From Yersinia rohdei ATCC 43380 (GTDB taxonomy: Bacteria > Pseudomonadota > Gammaproteobacteria > Enterobacterales > Enterobacteriaceae): a stretch of 64,000 nt of DNA. The stretch covers positions 89,240-153,239 of the forward strand of contig NZ_ACCD01000006.1 of the NCBI RefSeq assembly GCF_000173775.1. Direction: 5' to 3'. How positions within the stretch are numbered: position 1 is the stretch's first letter; every line of letters begins with the position of its first letter. Made by a program: the position numbers and the translations under genes. This document shows positions 29,023 through 38,118 of the stretch, piece by piece. The notes under the pieces are model-generated. The model saw only the letters and a list, made by a program, of their open reading frames with translations, searched no databases and was not told the origin of the DNA.

Positions 29023-31176
29023 ATGGAAAAGATAATCCCAACGCTGGTTTTTCAAAGCGAAACCCATGAATGTGGTTTGGCCTGTATTGCGATGCTGGCA
29101 CAGACGCAAGGCATCAATGCACCGCTGGAAAGCTTGCGTGAGCGTTATCCTGCCTCCGGGCATGGCACATCACTGGCCACGCTTTGTACTATTTTATCTG
29201 AGTTGGCTATACCGGCGTATCCGGTGGTATTTGAGCATCAAGAGCTGTCGGCCTTACCGCTGCCGGCCATTTTGCATTATGGTGCCAACCATTATGTGCT
29301 GCTGGCCTATCGCAAGGGCAACTATGTTTGTGTAATGAATCCGGCTATCGGGCAGCAATTATTGCCAATGGATGCATTAAAAGCTGAAATCAGTGGCTAT
29401 GCACTGGTGCTGGATCCCGAAACCCCTGCGGATCCGCAAGCGGTGAAGAATATTGAGCACAGCAAACGGCTCAGTGCGCTCGACTGCATGAGTTTGAAAG
29501 AGACGGCGGGGATCCGTGGTATCTACTGGCTGATGACACTGGCATTTTTAGTCTCTCTGACCCTGTTTATCATGCCGACGATGGTGAGCAGCGCTATTAA
29601 TGATGTATTTTCCTCCACCAGTAATGATAAAGATTTCCCTTATTTTTATTTTCTTCTGGCCTTTGTGGTGTCTACGTCGCTGGCTTTTGTGGTGCGATAT
29701 ATCACCGAGCGTTATATCAAACACTTCGTGGTGCTTAACAGTGTGGCCGGTTTTTCTCGGTTACTCAGTCACTCACTTAACTTTTTTGATAAGCGAGCCC
29801 CGGGGGATATTTATAGCCGGTTTTCTAACTGGCAAATGGCGGCAACTCAAAAAATTGAGTTAGATAATGGCCTGCGCACTGACTGGATAATTGGCGCTAT
29901 TGCATTGGCGGTGATGTGCTATATGAGCCCGATACTGGCGATGGTGTCTGCTATTGGCGTGTTATTCATGGGGCTTATTAGTATTTGGGCTATTTACCGT
30001 GACCGCTATTACACCCAGCAGTTGCAGGTGAAAGGTGCAGAGCAAAGTGATTTTATCCTGGAGAGTATTCAGGGTTTTGCCACCATTAAATCTGCGGGTT
30101 TATCCAGCCAACGCCAAGGGGTATTTGCCGCTCTGGCGCTGTCATTGTTCAGCACGTTACAAAAGAAGAAAATCTACGATCAGGTTAAAAATAGCCTCTA
30201 TCAGCTGATTGGTCGTCTGGAAATGGTGTTCTTTATGCTGCTGGCTTTGCCACTCTTAAAGCAAGGGACACTGAGCTTAGGCGAGTTTTTTGCCTACAGT
30301 TTTGTGCGCGAAATTTTCACTTCCTATATCACCAAAATTTTCTATTCCATTTTGCAGAAGAACCAATTGCACGTCATTGATATCCGTGCGCGAGACCTGT
30401 TTCCTGCTGGCCAGCCCACCCCCGCAGAACAGAGTTCGACAGTGCCAAAAGCGCCGCCAAAATTTGCAGATAAGCTGATTTATCAACATATTCGCTTTGC
30501 TTACGATGCCAAACAACCGGTATTGCGCGACCTGTCATTGTCACTGACTCGTGGGCAAAGTGTGGCCATTGTGGGTGAATCCGGTGCCGGGAAAAGTACT
30601 TTGCTCAAAGTGATGGCCGGCTTGATGCCGCCACAGCAAGGGCAAGTGATAGTGGATGGCGAGCCGGTTGATTTCCAACAAGCTCATTCGCTGTTTTTCC
30701 TGCAAAGCCAGGAAGACATTCTGTTTAATGCCTCGGTATTACATAACATCACCTTGTTTGATAGGCATATGGATATCCAAAAACGCCAGCGTATAGAAGA
30801 CTCACTACGAGGGCTGGAATTAACGGATGTCATTAATAAATTACCTGGTGGTGTCAGTGCATTGGTGCGCGAAAGCCATGCCGCACTCTCTTTGGGACAA
30901 CGTCAGCGGCTGTTACTGGCTCGCGCCATGTACAGCAATTGCCCGGTGTTGGTGTTGGATGAGCCCACCGCCAATCTGGATGAAGACACCGCCCTACAAG
31001 TGATGCAGACCTTATTGGATCATTGCCGCAAATATCAGAAAACCCTTATCACCGTGACTCACAGTGAAACCGTGTTGCCGATGTTTGACCAAGTGTTCCG
31101 CTTGAGTGACGGGCAAGTGGTGAGCCGGGCACAACCTGCGGTATCAAGCCGCCTTATGACTGCGGCGGTTAGCTGA
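29023..31176 (+). CDS. C39 peptidase-containing ABC exporter (PCAT)
   Basis: This 717-residue exporter has an N-terminal C39 peptidase domain (about 1-130) with oxyanion Gln11, catalytic Cys17 (THECGLAC) and His90 (NHYVLL). It continues with a six-helix membrane domain (about 165-440) and an ATPase domain with Walker A GESGAGKST, signature LSLGQRQR and Walker B VLVLDEPT. It should cut the double-glycine leader and export the core peptide. The usual third catalytic Asp is Asn106 (MNPAIG), an unusual but possibly functional Cys-His-Asn set. The stop overlaps the macA-like start by one base. Confidence 0.93.
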   Translation: MEKIIPTLVFQSETHECGLACIAMLAQTQGINAPLESLRERYPASGHGTSLATLCTILSELAIPAYPVVFEHQELSALPLPAILHYGANHYVLLAYRKGNYVCVMNPAIGQQLLPMDALKAEISGYALVLDPETPADPQAVKNIEHSKRLSALDCMSLKETAGIRGIYWLMTLAFLVSLTLFIMPTMVSSAINDVFSSTSNDKDFPYFYFLLAFVVSTSLAFVVRYITERYIKHFVVLNSVAGFSRLLSHSLNFFDKRAPGDIYSRFSNWQMAATQKIELDNGLRTDWIIGAIALAVMCYMSPILAMVSAIGVLFMGLISIWAIYRDRYYTQQLQVKGAEQSDFILESIQGFATIKSAGLSSQRQGVFAALALSLFSTLQKKKIYDQVKNSLYQLIGRLEMVFFMLLALPLLKQGTLSLGEFFAYSFVREIFTSYITKIFYSILQKNQLHVIDIRARDLFPAGQPTPAEQSSTVPKAPPKFADKLIYQHIRFAYDAKQPVLRDLSLSLTRGQSVAIVGESGAGKSTLLKVMAGLMPPQQGQVIVDGEPVDFQQAHSLFFLQSQEDILFNASVLHNITLFDRHMDIQKRQRIEDSLRGLELTDVINKLPGGVSALVRESHAALSLGQRQRLLLARAMYSNCPVLVLDEPTANLDEDTALQVMQTLLDHCRKYQKTLITVTHSETVLPMFDQVFRLSDGQVVSRAQPAVSSRLMTAAVS

Positions 31177-32411
31177 TGGGTATCAATCTGGCACACAGAA
31201 AGCAGCGTTTGGCTGTAATCCTGCTTATTACTTTGCTGATTATTATTGGCGGGAGTATTGCGTTGTGGCTATCGAGCAGCCAGCAGGATGCACCACTGTT
31301 AACTGAAACTATAAATCGCGGTGATATCGAACGAAATGTCATGGCTACCGGCAGTTTAAAACCGTCATTGCAGGTCAATGTGGGGGCGCAGGTTAACGGG
31401 CAGCTGACCAAGCTTTATGTCAAACAAGGCGACCGTGTCACCCGTGGTCAATTACTGGCTGAAATTGACCCGACCTTGCAACAAAACGAATTACGTAAAT
31501 CAGAAGCTGAATTGCAAAGCTCGCAAGCACAAAAGCAGGCGGCTCAAGCTTTGTTACGTCAATATCAGCTCGAACTTCGCCGGCAACAGACCTTGGCAAA
31601 GGATGGCTCTGGTGTGAAAAGCACACTGGAACAAGCGCAGGCGCAATACGATAGCCAATTAGCGCAATTGAATGTGAATGAAGCGCAAATTGTGCAAAGC
31701 CGCATGGCGCTGGAAACCGCAAAAGCCAATCTGGGCTTTACTCGGATAATGGCCCCCATTGACGGCGAAGTGCTGGGGATCGTGACCAAAGAGGGGCAAA
31801 CCATTGTTTCCTCACAGACCGTGCCGACCATTCTGGTGTTGGCGAATGTCGATACCATGACGGTGCACACCCGGATTTCAGAAACTGACATCCTCAAAGT
31901 GAGGGTTGGGCAGCCGCTGTGGTTCTACGTGGTCGCTGACCCACAGCGCCGCTATGAGAGCCAGATGGATGCTATTCAGGAAGCCTCTGCTGAGAGCTTA
32001 CGTGAAGAAAGTTCTGGTGCAGCGAACAGCCAGCAACCTTCCGCGGTTTATTACAATGGCATTTTTAGCATTGCTAACCATGAGCGGCTATTGCGCACCT
32101 CAATGACGGCGCAGGTTTTCATTATTACCGCACAAGCAAAAAATGTCCTGCGGGTGCCACTGTCGGCGTTGGGTGAGCAACAGCGAACTGCACCGCCCGC
32201 CGCCTCACAGGCCGCGACTTCACCGCCCGCAATTTCACTACAACCGGGCACGCGCTATCGGGTGCAGGTGAGCAAAAATAACCAACTTGCAGAGCGCTGG
32301 GTCACTGTTGGCTTGCGAGATGGCCAATATGCCGAAGTGAAATCTGGGCTACAGCAGGGTGAGCAGGTCGTGCTGATGGGTAAGCCGTCGGGAGCAAATA
32401 ATGGGCATTAA
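31176..32411 (+). CDS. MacA-like periplasmic adaptor (membrane fusion) protein
   Basis: This 411-residue protein has an N-terminal membrane anchor (about 12-33), a lipoyl half-motif, a long coiled-coil hairpin (about 95-180), then lipoyl and beta-barrel segments (TRIMAPIDGEVLGIV). It connects the MacB-like ABC protein to the outer-membrane factor. The C-terminal part contains an Ala/Pro-rich insertion near residues 335-355. The start overlaps the exporter gene and the stop overlaps macB by 11 bases, so the genes are coupled. Confidence 0.9.
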   Translation: MGINLAHRKQRLAVILLITLLIIIGGSIALWLSSSQQDAPLLTETINRGDIERNVMATGSLKPSLQVNVGAQVNGQLTKLYVKQGDRVTRGQLLAEIDPTLQQNELRKSEAELQSSQAQKQAAQALLRQYQLELRRQQTLAKDGSGVKSTLEQAQAQYDSQLAQLNVNEAQIVQSRMALETAKANLGFTRIMAPIDGEVLGIVTKEGQTIVSSQTVPTILVLANVDTMTVHTRISETDILKVRVGQPLWFYVVADPQRRYESQMDAIQEASAESLREESSGAANSQQPSAVYYNGIFSIANHERLLRTSMTAQVFIITAQAKNVLRVPLSALGEQQRTAPPAASQAATSPPAISLQPGTRYRVQVSKNNQLAERWVTVGLRDGQYAEVKSGLQQGEQVVLMGKPSGANNGH

Positions 32412-34368
32412 TTCTGTTCATTCTGGCGGCGAACCCTTGATTAAACTCCAGGGGATTTATCGCCATTTCTCTTCTGGGGCCGAGCCAGTTGCGGTGCTCA
32501 AAAACATTTCACTGTCAATTCGCAGTGGCGAAATGGTGGCCATTATTGGTGCTTCTGGCTCCGGTAAATCGACACTAATGAATATTATTGGCTGCCTGGA
32601 CAAACCGACTCAGGGCGAGATGTCGATTCATAACATCCCGACGCGGCAGGCCAGCAGTGAGCAATTGGCGCAATTACGCAGCCAGTACATTGGGTTTATT
32701 TTTCAGCGCTACCACCTGATGCCGTATTTAACGGCCAGCGAAAATGTGGTTATTCCGGCACTTTATACCGCCATGAGCACGGCTGAACGTCAGGAACGCG
32801 CCAGTTATTTGTTGCGCCGTTTAGGGTTGGGCCAGCATTTGCAGCATAAACCGGCGCAGCTCTCTGGTGGACAACAGCAGCGGGTGAGTATTGCCCGGGC
32901 GCTGATGAATGGCGCGGGTATTATTCTGGCGGATGAGCCCACCGGCGCACTCGACAGTGCCAGCGGGCAAGAGCTGATGGGGATTTTACATGGCCTGCAT
33001 CAGTCCGGGCACACCATTATTATCGTGACTCACGACCGCAATATCGCCAATCAAGCACAGCGCATTATTGAGATAAGTGACGGTGAAATTATTGCCGATC
33101 GCAATAATGAGGCCACGGGTGCTGCCATTGCTCCGGCGGCACTGCCCGAACCGGTGGCAACCGGCCGCCCGCATTGGTGGCTGAGTGTCAGAGAGGCGGT
33201 CAAAATGGCCTGGCGCTCACTGCTCGGGCACCGAATTCGTGCTTTTTTATCCATGCTCGGCATCATTATTGGCATCTCATCTGTGGTGTCCTCAATGGCG
33301 GTTGGGGAAGGCGCCAGGCAGCAAATTTTAAATGAAATCAGCCAATTGGGAACCAGTAATCTGGATGTTCGCCCAGGATTGGGGTGGGATAAGCCGCGCC
33401 CTGATTTTGAGCGCGCGCTCTCGCAACAGGATGTTGAGCTGCTCAGCCAGCAGCCTTATGTCGACAGTTTATCGCCAGTGGTAAGCAAAATGGTCGCTGC
33501 GGTTCGGGGTGACAAACAAGTGATGGTATCGCTTTCTGGTGTCAGCAATGGTTTCTTTCAGGTGAAAGGCATGAGTTTTACCGCCGGAGAGGGCTTTACC
33601 CCGCGCCATGTTAATGCCCGCGAACCGGTGATAATCCTGCAACCGGAGCTCAGTGACACCCTATTTGCGGGCGGACAAAACCCGATTGGTGAAATTGTGC
33701 AGTTGGACGGTATTCCGCTGCGCGTCATTGGCGTTGCCAAACGCGGTGGCTCGTCATTCGGCGGATTATTAGCCGCGTGGATGCCTTATACCTCACTGAC
33801 CGAACGTATTTCCGGGGATATTCCATTGGAGTCAATTGCCGTGCGGGTGGCTGAAGGCTATCAACTCAATGCGGTGCAGCAGGATGTCGAAAATCTACTA
33901 ACACAGGCCCACGGCCAGCGGGACTTTTTCATTCTTAGCAATGACCAAATGAGCAAAGCGATTCAGAAAACCTCTGACTCAATGACATTGCTCATCACCT
34001 CCATTGCTGCAATTTCGCTGTTGGTCGGCGGGGTGGGAGTGATGAATATCATGCTGGTATCAGTGACCGAGCGCACCCATGAAATTGGTATTCGTTTATC
34101 CGTGGGCGCGCGTCCGAGCGACATCATGATCCAATTCCTGATTGAGGCCGTGGTTATCTGCACTCTTGGTGGCCTGATTGGCATTGTGGGATCGGCACTG
34201 GCGGGGGTGGTTTTCTCGTGGGTTACTCAAACCTTCACCATGATCTTCACTTGGCCGCCATTGATTCTGGCCTGTAGTTTCTCGGCACTTATTGGGCTGG
34301 GTTTTGGTTTTTTCCCGGCCCGCAATGCTGCTCGTTTGCATCCTACCGAGGCATTGGCACGAGAATGA
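32401..34368 (+). CDS. MacB-like ABC transporter
   Basis: This 655-residue protein has an N-terminal ATPase domain (Walker [10 protein letters not shown], signature [15 protein letters not shown], Walker [13 protein letters not shown]), then a first membrane helix near residue 285, a large periplasmic domain and three C-terminal helices with the [16 protein letters not shown] motif. MacB proteins act from the periplasm through MacA and a TolC-type channel; relatives export peptides and lipopeptides. It overlaps the adaptor gene upstream and the outer-membrane factor gene by 4 bases. Confidence 0.93.
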   Translation: MGINSVHSGGEPLIKLQGIYRHFSSGAEPVAVLKNISLSIRSGEMVAIIGASGSGKSTLMNIIGCLDKPTQGEMSIHNIPTRQASSEQLAQLRSQYIGFIFQRYHLMPYLTASENVVIPALYTAMSTAERQERASYLLRRLGLGQHLQHKPAQLSGGQQQRVSIARALMNGAGIILADEPTGALDSASGQELMGILHGLHQSGHTIIIVTHDRNIANQAQRIIEISDGEIIADRNNEATGAAIAPAALPEPVATGRPHWWLSVREAVKMAWRSLLGHRIRAFLSMLGIIIGISSVVSSMAVGEGARQQILNEISQLGTSNLDVRPGLGWDKPRPDFERALSQQDVELLSQQPYVDSLSPVVSKMVAAVRGDKQVMVSLSGVSNGFFQVKGMSFTAGEGFTPRHVNAREPVIILQPELSDTLFAGGQNPIGEIVQLDGIPLRVIGVAKRGGSSFGGLLAAWMPYTSLTERISGDIPLESIAVRVAEGYQLNAVQQDVENLLTQAHGQRDFFILSNDQMSKAIQKTSDSMTLLITSIAAISLLVGGVGVMNIMLVSVTERTHEIGIRLSVGARPSDIMIQFLIEAVVICTLGGLIGIVGSALAGVVFSWVTQTFTMIFTWPPLILACSFSALIGLGFGFFPARNAARLHPTEALARE

Positions 34369-35777
34369 ATAGATTAATGAAAACGCCAATTATCATACTG
34401 TTAGCTGCGAGCTTATTGCTCAGCGGTTGCGGTTCACTGCTGAAAAGTGAGTATCAGCAGCCCATGCTGTCAGTCCCTGACGAATGGCGCGTGAAAGACA
34501 GTGGCGGTGGTTACCTGCGCCACAGTGTGCACTGGTGGGAAAATTTCGATGACCCGCAACTGTCACAAAGTATCAACCGCATGTTGCTCAGTAATAATGA
34601 TCTGGCGGCAGCCGGGCTGAAATTACAGCAGGCGCGCTTGACGGCGGGGCTGACGAACACCAATTTGCACCCGGATGTCTCACTGACCGGCAGCGGCAGC
34701 AATACGCGCTCGTTGAATGAAAATACCCAACCGCGAGAAAGCTATAGCACCTCATTGGGATTGAGTTATGAGCTGGATTTGTGGGGCAAGCTGGCCCGCA
34801 CCCGTGAGCAATCCGCCTGGCTGGTCAATGCGACCGAACAAGATCGTCAAGAAACCGCGCTGTCATTGATTGGCACCACCGCCGACCTTTACTGGCAGCT
34901 TGCGAAATTAAATCAGCAAATTGATTACCAACAGACAGCATTGGCTATCTCGCAAGACACTCTCAAGCTTGTGAGCTCGCGGCGGGCGGCAGGAGATGCC
35001 AGTGAAATCGAGTTGCTACAGGCGCAACAGACATTATTGGATCGCCAAAATCAATCTCACCATCTTGAACAGCAGCGGGAAGCCGCGCGCAGTGCAATGG
35101 CATTGTTATTTAACCGCGCCCCTGATTACCGTCAAGCAGAGCCTAAGTCACTGGATTTACAGCAACAAGTGCCAATCGCGACTCTCTTACCATTGCAAGT
35201 GATTGCACAGCGGCCTGATGTGCAGGCGGCGGAATGGCGTTTGCGTGCCGCATTGGCCGGTTCAGATGTCGCCAAACTGAATTTCTATCCGACACTTTCG
35301 TTGGGGGCCACTTTGGATGCCGGCAGCGCCGTGTTCTCACAATGGTTTAGCAACCCGAGCCGGACATTAAGCATCAACAGCGCACTGCCATTCTTACAGT
35401 GGAATACCGTGCAGCTCACCATCGAGCAGTCAAAGTTGGCGGTGCAACTGGCGGCTGTTGATTTTCGCAGCAAAGTCTACAGCGCGCTTAAAGATGTCGA
35501 TGACGCGATGACGGCGCGGCTGAGTTATCAGCAGCAAAAACAAAATCAATGGCAGAACCTACAACTCAGTCAACGTCGGTTGAGTTTGACCAACAGCCAA
35601 TATCAGGCGGGTGCGGTGTCATTTCAGACTTTACTGGATGCGCAGGATGCTCTGCTGACCAGTGAAACTAATTTGCTCGAACTTCAATATAACTACCTGA
35701 ATTCCACCATGAAATTGTGGTTGGCATTAGGTGGTGGTGTTGAAAACAGCAGGGACAGTAAAGGAATTAAATCATGA
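34365..35777 (+). CDS. Outer-membrane factor lipoprotein (NodT/TolC family)
   Basis: This 470-residue protein has a lipobox LLLSGC and two OEP repeats (about 60-250 and 270-450) typical of RND/MacAB-type outer-membrane channels, including ARLTAGLTNTNLHPDVSLTGS and LTIEQSKLAVQLAAVDFRS. It completes a tripartite exporter with the MacA- and MacB-like proteins. A dedicated channel suggests that the exported product needs its own route. The stop overlaps the ketosynthase start by 4 bases. Confidence 0.92.
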   Translation: MNRLMKTPIIILLAASLLLSGCGSLLKSEYQQPMLSVPDEWRVKDSGGGYLRHSVHWWENFDDPQLSQSINRMLLSNNDLAAAGLKLQQARLTAGLTNTNLHPDVSLTGSGSNTRSLNENTQPRESYSTSLGLSYELDLWGKLARTREQSAWLVNATEQDRQETALSLIGTTADLYWQLAKLNQQIDYQQTALAISQDTLKLVSSRRAAGDASEIELLQAQQTLLDRQNQSHHLEQQREAARSAMALLFNRAPDYRQAEPKSLDLQQQVPIATLLPLQVIAQRPDVQAAEWRLRAALAGSDVAKLNFYPTLSLGATLDAGSAVFSQWFSNPSRTLSINSALPFLQWNTVQLTIEQSKLAVQLAAVDFRSKVYSALKDVDDAMTARLSYQQQKQNQWQNLQLSQRRLSLTNSQYQAGAVSFQTLLDAQDALLTSETNLLELQYNYLNSTMKLWLALGGGVENSRDSKGIKS

Positions 35778-37024
35778 TGAAGACAGTTGAACAGCGCCGG
35801 GTGGTTGTCACCGGTTATGGCAGTGTGACCCCGATGGGCATGACGGCGCAGCAGAGTTGGGCGGCGATTATGGATTATCAATTGGGTTACCGCTATTACG
35901 ATAAATCCGAGCAAGGCATTAAATCGCGATTTTTTGGCCTGCTGGATGCTGAACCTAATCTGAAAGCGGTTCCTGCCGCGATCCGTCGCCGTCTGCCGCG
36001 TTATGCCAGACTGGCACTGGCCGCCGCACGCGAGGCGATGACGATGGCGTTTGCTGAAAAGTCCCCGGCGGATTACTACGATTTGCTCGATTGCGGCACC
36101 ATTATTGGCAGCGGCTGGGCGGGTCAGGATGAAACGCATGATAACTATGAAGGGTATCTGGCAACAGGACTGGGCACGCCTTTCGGTTGTTTCTTGTCAA
36201 TGCCGAATGCCGGCACCGCGGCGTGCAGCTTGTATTGGGGATTGCGCGGCTATCAGAATTCACCCATTGCCGCCTGCGCCACTGGCACCATTGCCATTGG
36301 CGATGCCTTTGAAATCATTCGCAGCGGGCGGGCCGCTATGATGCTGGCCGGGGCGGGGGAATCACTGCGCAGTAATGCGGCGGTGTGGAACATTGATATT
36401 TTGGGTGCATTGGCACGCGAGCAAGAGGAACCGAGCAAAGCCAGCTGCCCATTTAGTCTGGATCGCAATGGTTTTGTGCTGTCCGAGGGCGCAGCGGTGC
36501 TGTGTCTGGAAGAGCGGGAAGGGGCGATAGCCCGCGGTGCTCACATCCTCGGCGAGATAAAAGGCTACGGCAATTACTCGGATGCTTTTGATTTCACGGC
36601 ACCGGCAGAAGACAAAGTGGCGCGAGTGAAAACTATCCAGCATGCCTTACAGCAAGCCGGTTTAACCGCCGCCCAGATTGATTACGTCAACTTGCACGGC
36701 ACCTCGACACAACTGAATGACCTGAATGAAACCGAGTCCATTAAACAGGCATTTGGTGCTGCGGCTTACACCACGCCACTGTCCAGCACAAAATCTTATT
36801 CGGGTCATTTGATTGCCGCCGCAGGTAGCTTTGAATCCATTATCTGCCTGCAAGCCCTGCAACATCAGATGATGCCAGCAACCTGTAATTTGAAAAATGC
36901 TGATCCGCAATGTGACCTTGATTACATCAGCGAAGGGCATCGGGCCGGTGTATTACGCAACACCCTGAACCTGAGCTTTGGTTTTGGTGGGGCGAATGCC
37001 GCCCTGGTTATTGGGCTGGATTGA
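35774..37024 (+). CDS. Beta-ketoacyl-ACP synthase (FabF-like ketosynthase)
   Basis: This 416-residue condensing enzyme has the full Cys-His-His triad: Cys168 in IAACATGT, His308 in NLHGTST and His345 in STKSYSGHLIAAAG, plus the C-terminal SFGFGGANAALV. It should extend acyl-ACP chains by two carbons. Its place in an export operon together with a dehydratase, ACP and ketoreductase argues for a specialised acyl chain rather than membrane lipids. Translational coupling to both neighbours is likely. Confidence 0.93.
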   Translation: MMKTVEQRRVVVTGYGSVTPMGMTAQQSWAAIMDYQLGYRYYDKSEQGIKSRFFGLLDAEPNLKAVPAAIRRRLPRYARLALAAAREAMTMAFAEKSPADYYDLLDCGTIIGSGWAGQDETHDNYEGYLATGLGTPFGCFLSMPNAGTAACSLYWGLRGYQNSPIAACATGTIAIGDAFEIIRSGRAAMMLAGAGESLRSNAAVWNIDILGALAREQEEPSKASCPFSLDRNGFVLSEGAAVLCLEEREGAIARGAHILGEIKGYGNYSDAFDFTAPAEDKVARVKTIQHALQQAGLTAAQIDYVNLHGTSTQLNDLNETESIKQAFGAAAYTTPLSSTKSYSGHLIAAAGSFESIICLQALQHQMMPATCNLKNADPQCDLDYISEGHRAGVLRNTLNLSFGFGGANAALVIGLD

Positions 37025-37026
37025 GC

Positions 37027-37851
37027 ATGATTTCTAACCCGAACCTTAACTACAACTACAGCCTCAGTGATGCTGAACGTTGGGCTGAATTTTCCGGTGA
37101 TTACAACCCGATCCATTTTGATTTGCAACACGCGCAGCATTTGGGGTTGCCGCAACTGACTGTCCACGGCATGCGCGCCATGCTGGATATTAAACATCAG
37201 CTCAGCACCGCGTTATTAACGGCATTGCCCGAGGCAGATTTTCTGCGTTTTAACGCGCGTTTGCGCCAGCCAGTGCTGTGCCATACGCCATATCAGTTAC
37301 AACTTAGCCAGACTCAGGGCCAGGTGAGTGGCAATTTGCAAGACAGCAGCAATAACGAAAGTTGCTTCAATGGCAAACTGCGCAGTGCGCCCGCGCTGGT
37401 ACAAACTGATATTGAGCACTGGGCCATATTGCCCGCAGATGACGTGCATCAGCTTAGCCAGCAATTTCCTGGTGACACATCGCAACCGGCAGAGTGTTGG
37501 GGGTTTTTCGATGCACTGCTGTTTAAATTGCTGATTGCCGCACCACAAACACTGGCCACTGCCAAACAGGTATTACCGGGGATTCAGGCCGAAACGTTGA
37601 TTGACGTTTTCCAGCAGGTGCCGGTTATCCAGACTCATCATGATGTGCATTTCAGCACTGATTTGCTGCGCATCAATAACCCATATTTATTTGTCCGCAG
37701 TGCATTGCACTATGCCATCGAGCCGACACTGATTGTCGGCAACCCGGACGATGGCTGGGTATTGCGCTCGGCTATTTCAGCCCGATCAGCCATCGGGCCA
37801 TTGATTACCACAGCGGTAACGTTGAAAACGTGGCCATTAGCCGCGCATTAA
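37027..37851 (+). CDS. MaoC-like hot-dog dehydratase
   Basis: This 274-residue protein begins with a hot-dog domain carrying FSGDYNPIHFD and TVHGM, the Asp/His hydratase-2 pattern of MaoC-like (R)-hydratases. The C-terminal half (about 130-274) has a weaker, possibly second hot-dog domain without an obvious motif. It probably dehydrates 3-hydroxyacyl-ACP made by the ketosynthase and reductase in the cluster. ATG 37027 lies 2 bases after the ketosynthase stop; a TTG at 37021 is an alternative start. Confidence 0.8.
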   Translation: MISNPNLNYNYSLSDAERWAEFSGDYNPIHFDLQHAQHLGLPQLTVHGMRAMLDIKHQLSTALLTALPEADFLRFNARLRQPVLCHTPYQLQLSQTQGQVSGNLQDSSNNESCFNGKLRSAPALVQTDIEHWAILPADDVHQLSQQFPGDTSQPAECWGFFDALLFKLLIAAPQTLATAKQVLPGIQAETLIDVFQQVPVIQTHHDVHFSTDLLRINNPYLFVRSALHYAIEPTLIVGNPDDGWVLRSAISARSAIGPLITTAVTLKTWPLAAH

Positions 37852-37865
37852 AGAAGGATAGAATC

Positions 37866-38114
37866 ATGGAAAAGTATCAACAAATTTATGACACCTTATG
37901 TGAAATGTTGTGTGACGCCAAAGACTTAGAAATGTCGGCGTTGTCACCTGACATGCCATTGCATCAGCTAAAACTCGACAGTCTGGATTATGTGGAACTG
38001 ATGGTGTTGGCCAAACGCGAATTCGGTGCCACCTTGAATGCCGAAATGTTTATGGACAGTCCAGACATGACTTTAGGTGAGCTTTGCCAGAAGTTAGCCG
38101 AGCAGAAGAAATAA
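37866..38114 (+). CDS. Acyl carrier protein
   Basis: This 82-residue acidic protein has the phosphopantetheine motif LKLDSLDYVEL with Ser39 as the attachment site. It would carry the growing acyl chain for the adjacent ketosynthase, dehydratase and reductase, and could donate it to the LpxL-like acyltransferase. ATG 37866 follows AAGGA at good spacing. No phosphopantetheinyl transferase is encoded nearby, so a housekeeping enzyme must activate it. Confidence 0.9.
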   Translation: MEKYQQIYDTLCEMLCDAKDLEMSALSPDMPLHQLKLDSLDYVELMVLAKREFGATLNAEMFMDSPDMTLGELCQKLAEQKK

Positions 38115-38118
38115 GATT

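Noticed and set aside
29023..31176. Idea that the peptidase domain is a degenerate, inactive C39-like domain
   Set aside because: The catalytic Cys17, His90 and oxyanion Gln11 are all present; only the third residue is changed to Asn.
35693..36139. 148-codon open frame opposite the outer-membrane factor and ketosynthase genes
   Set aside because: Antisense to two clear genes and without any family features.
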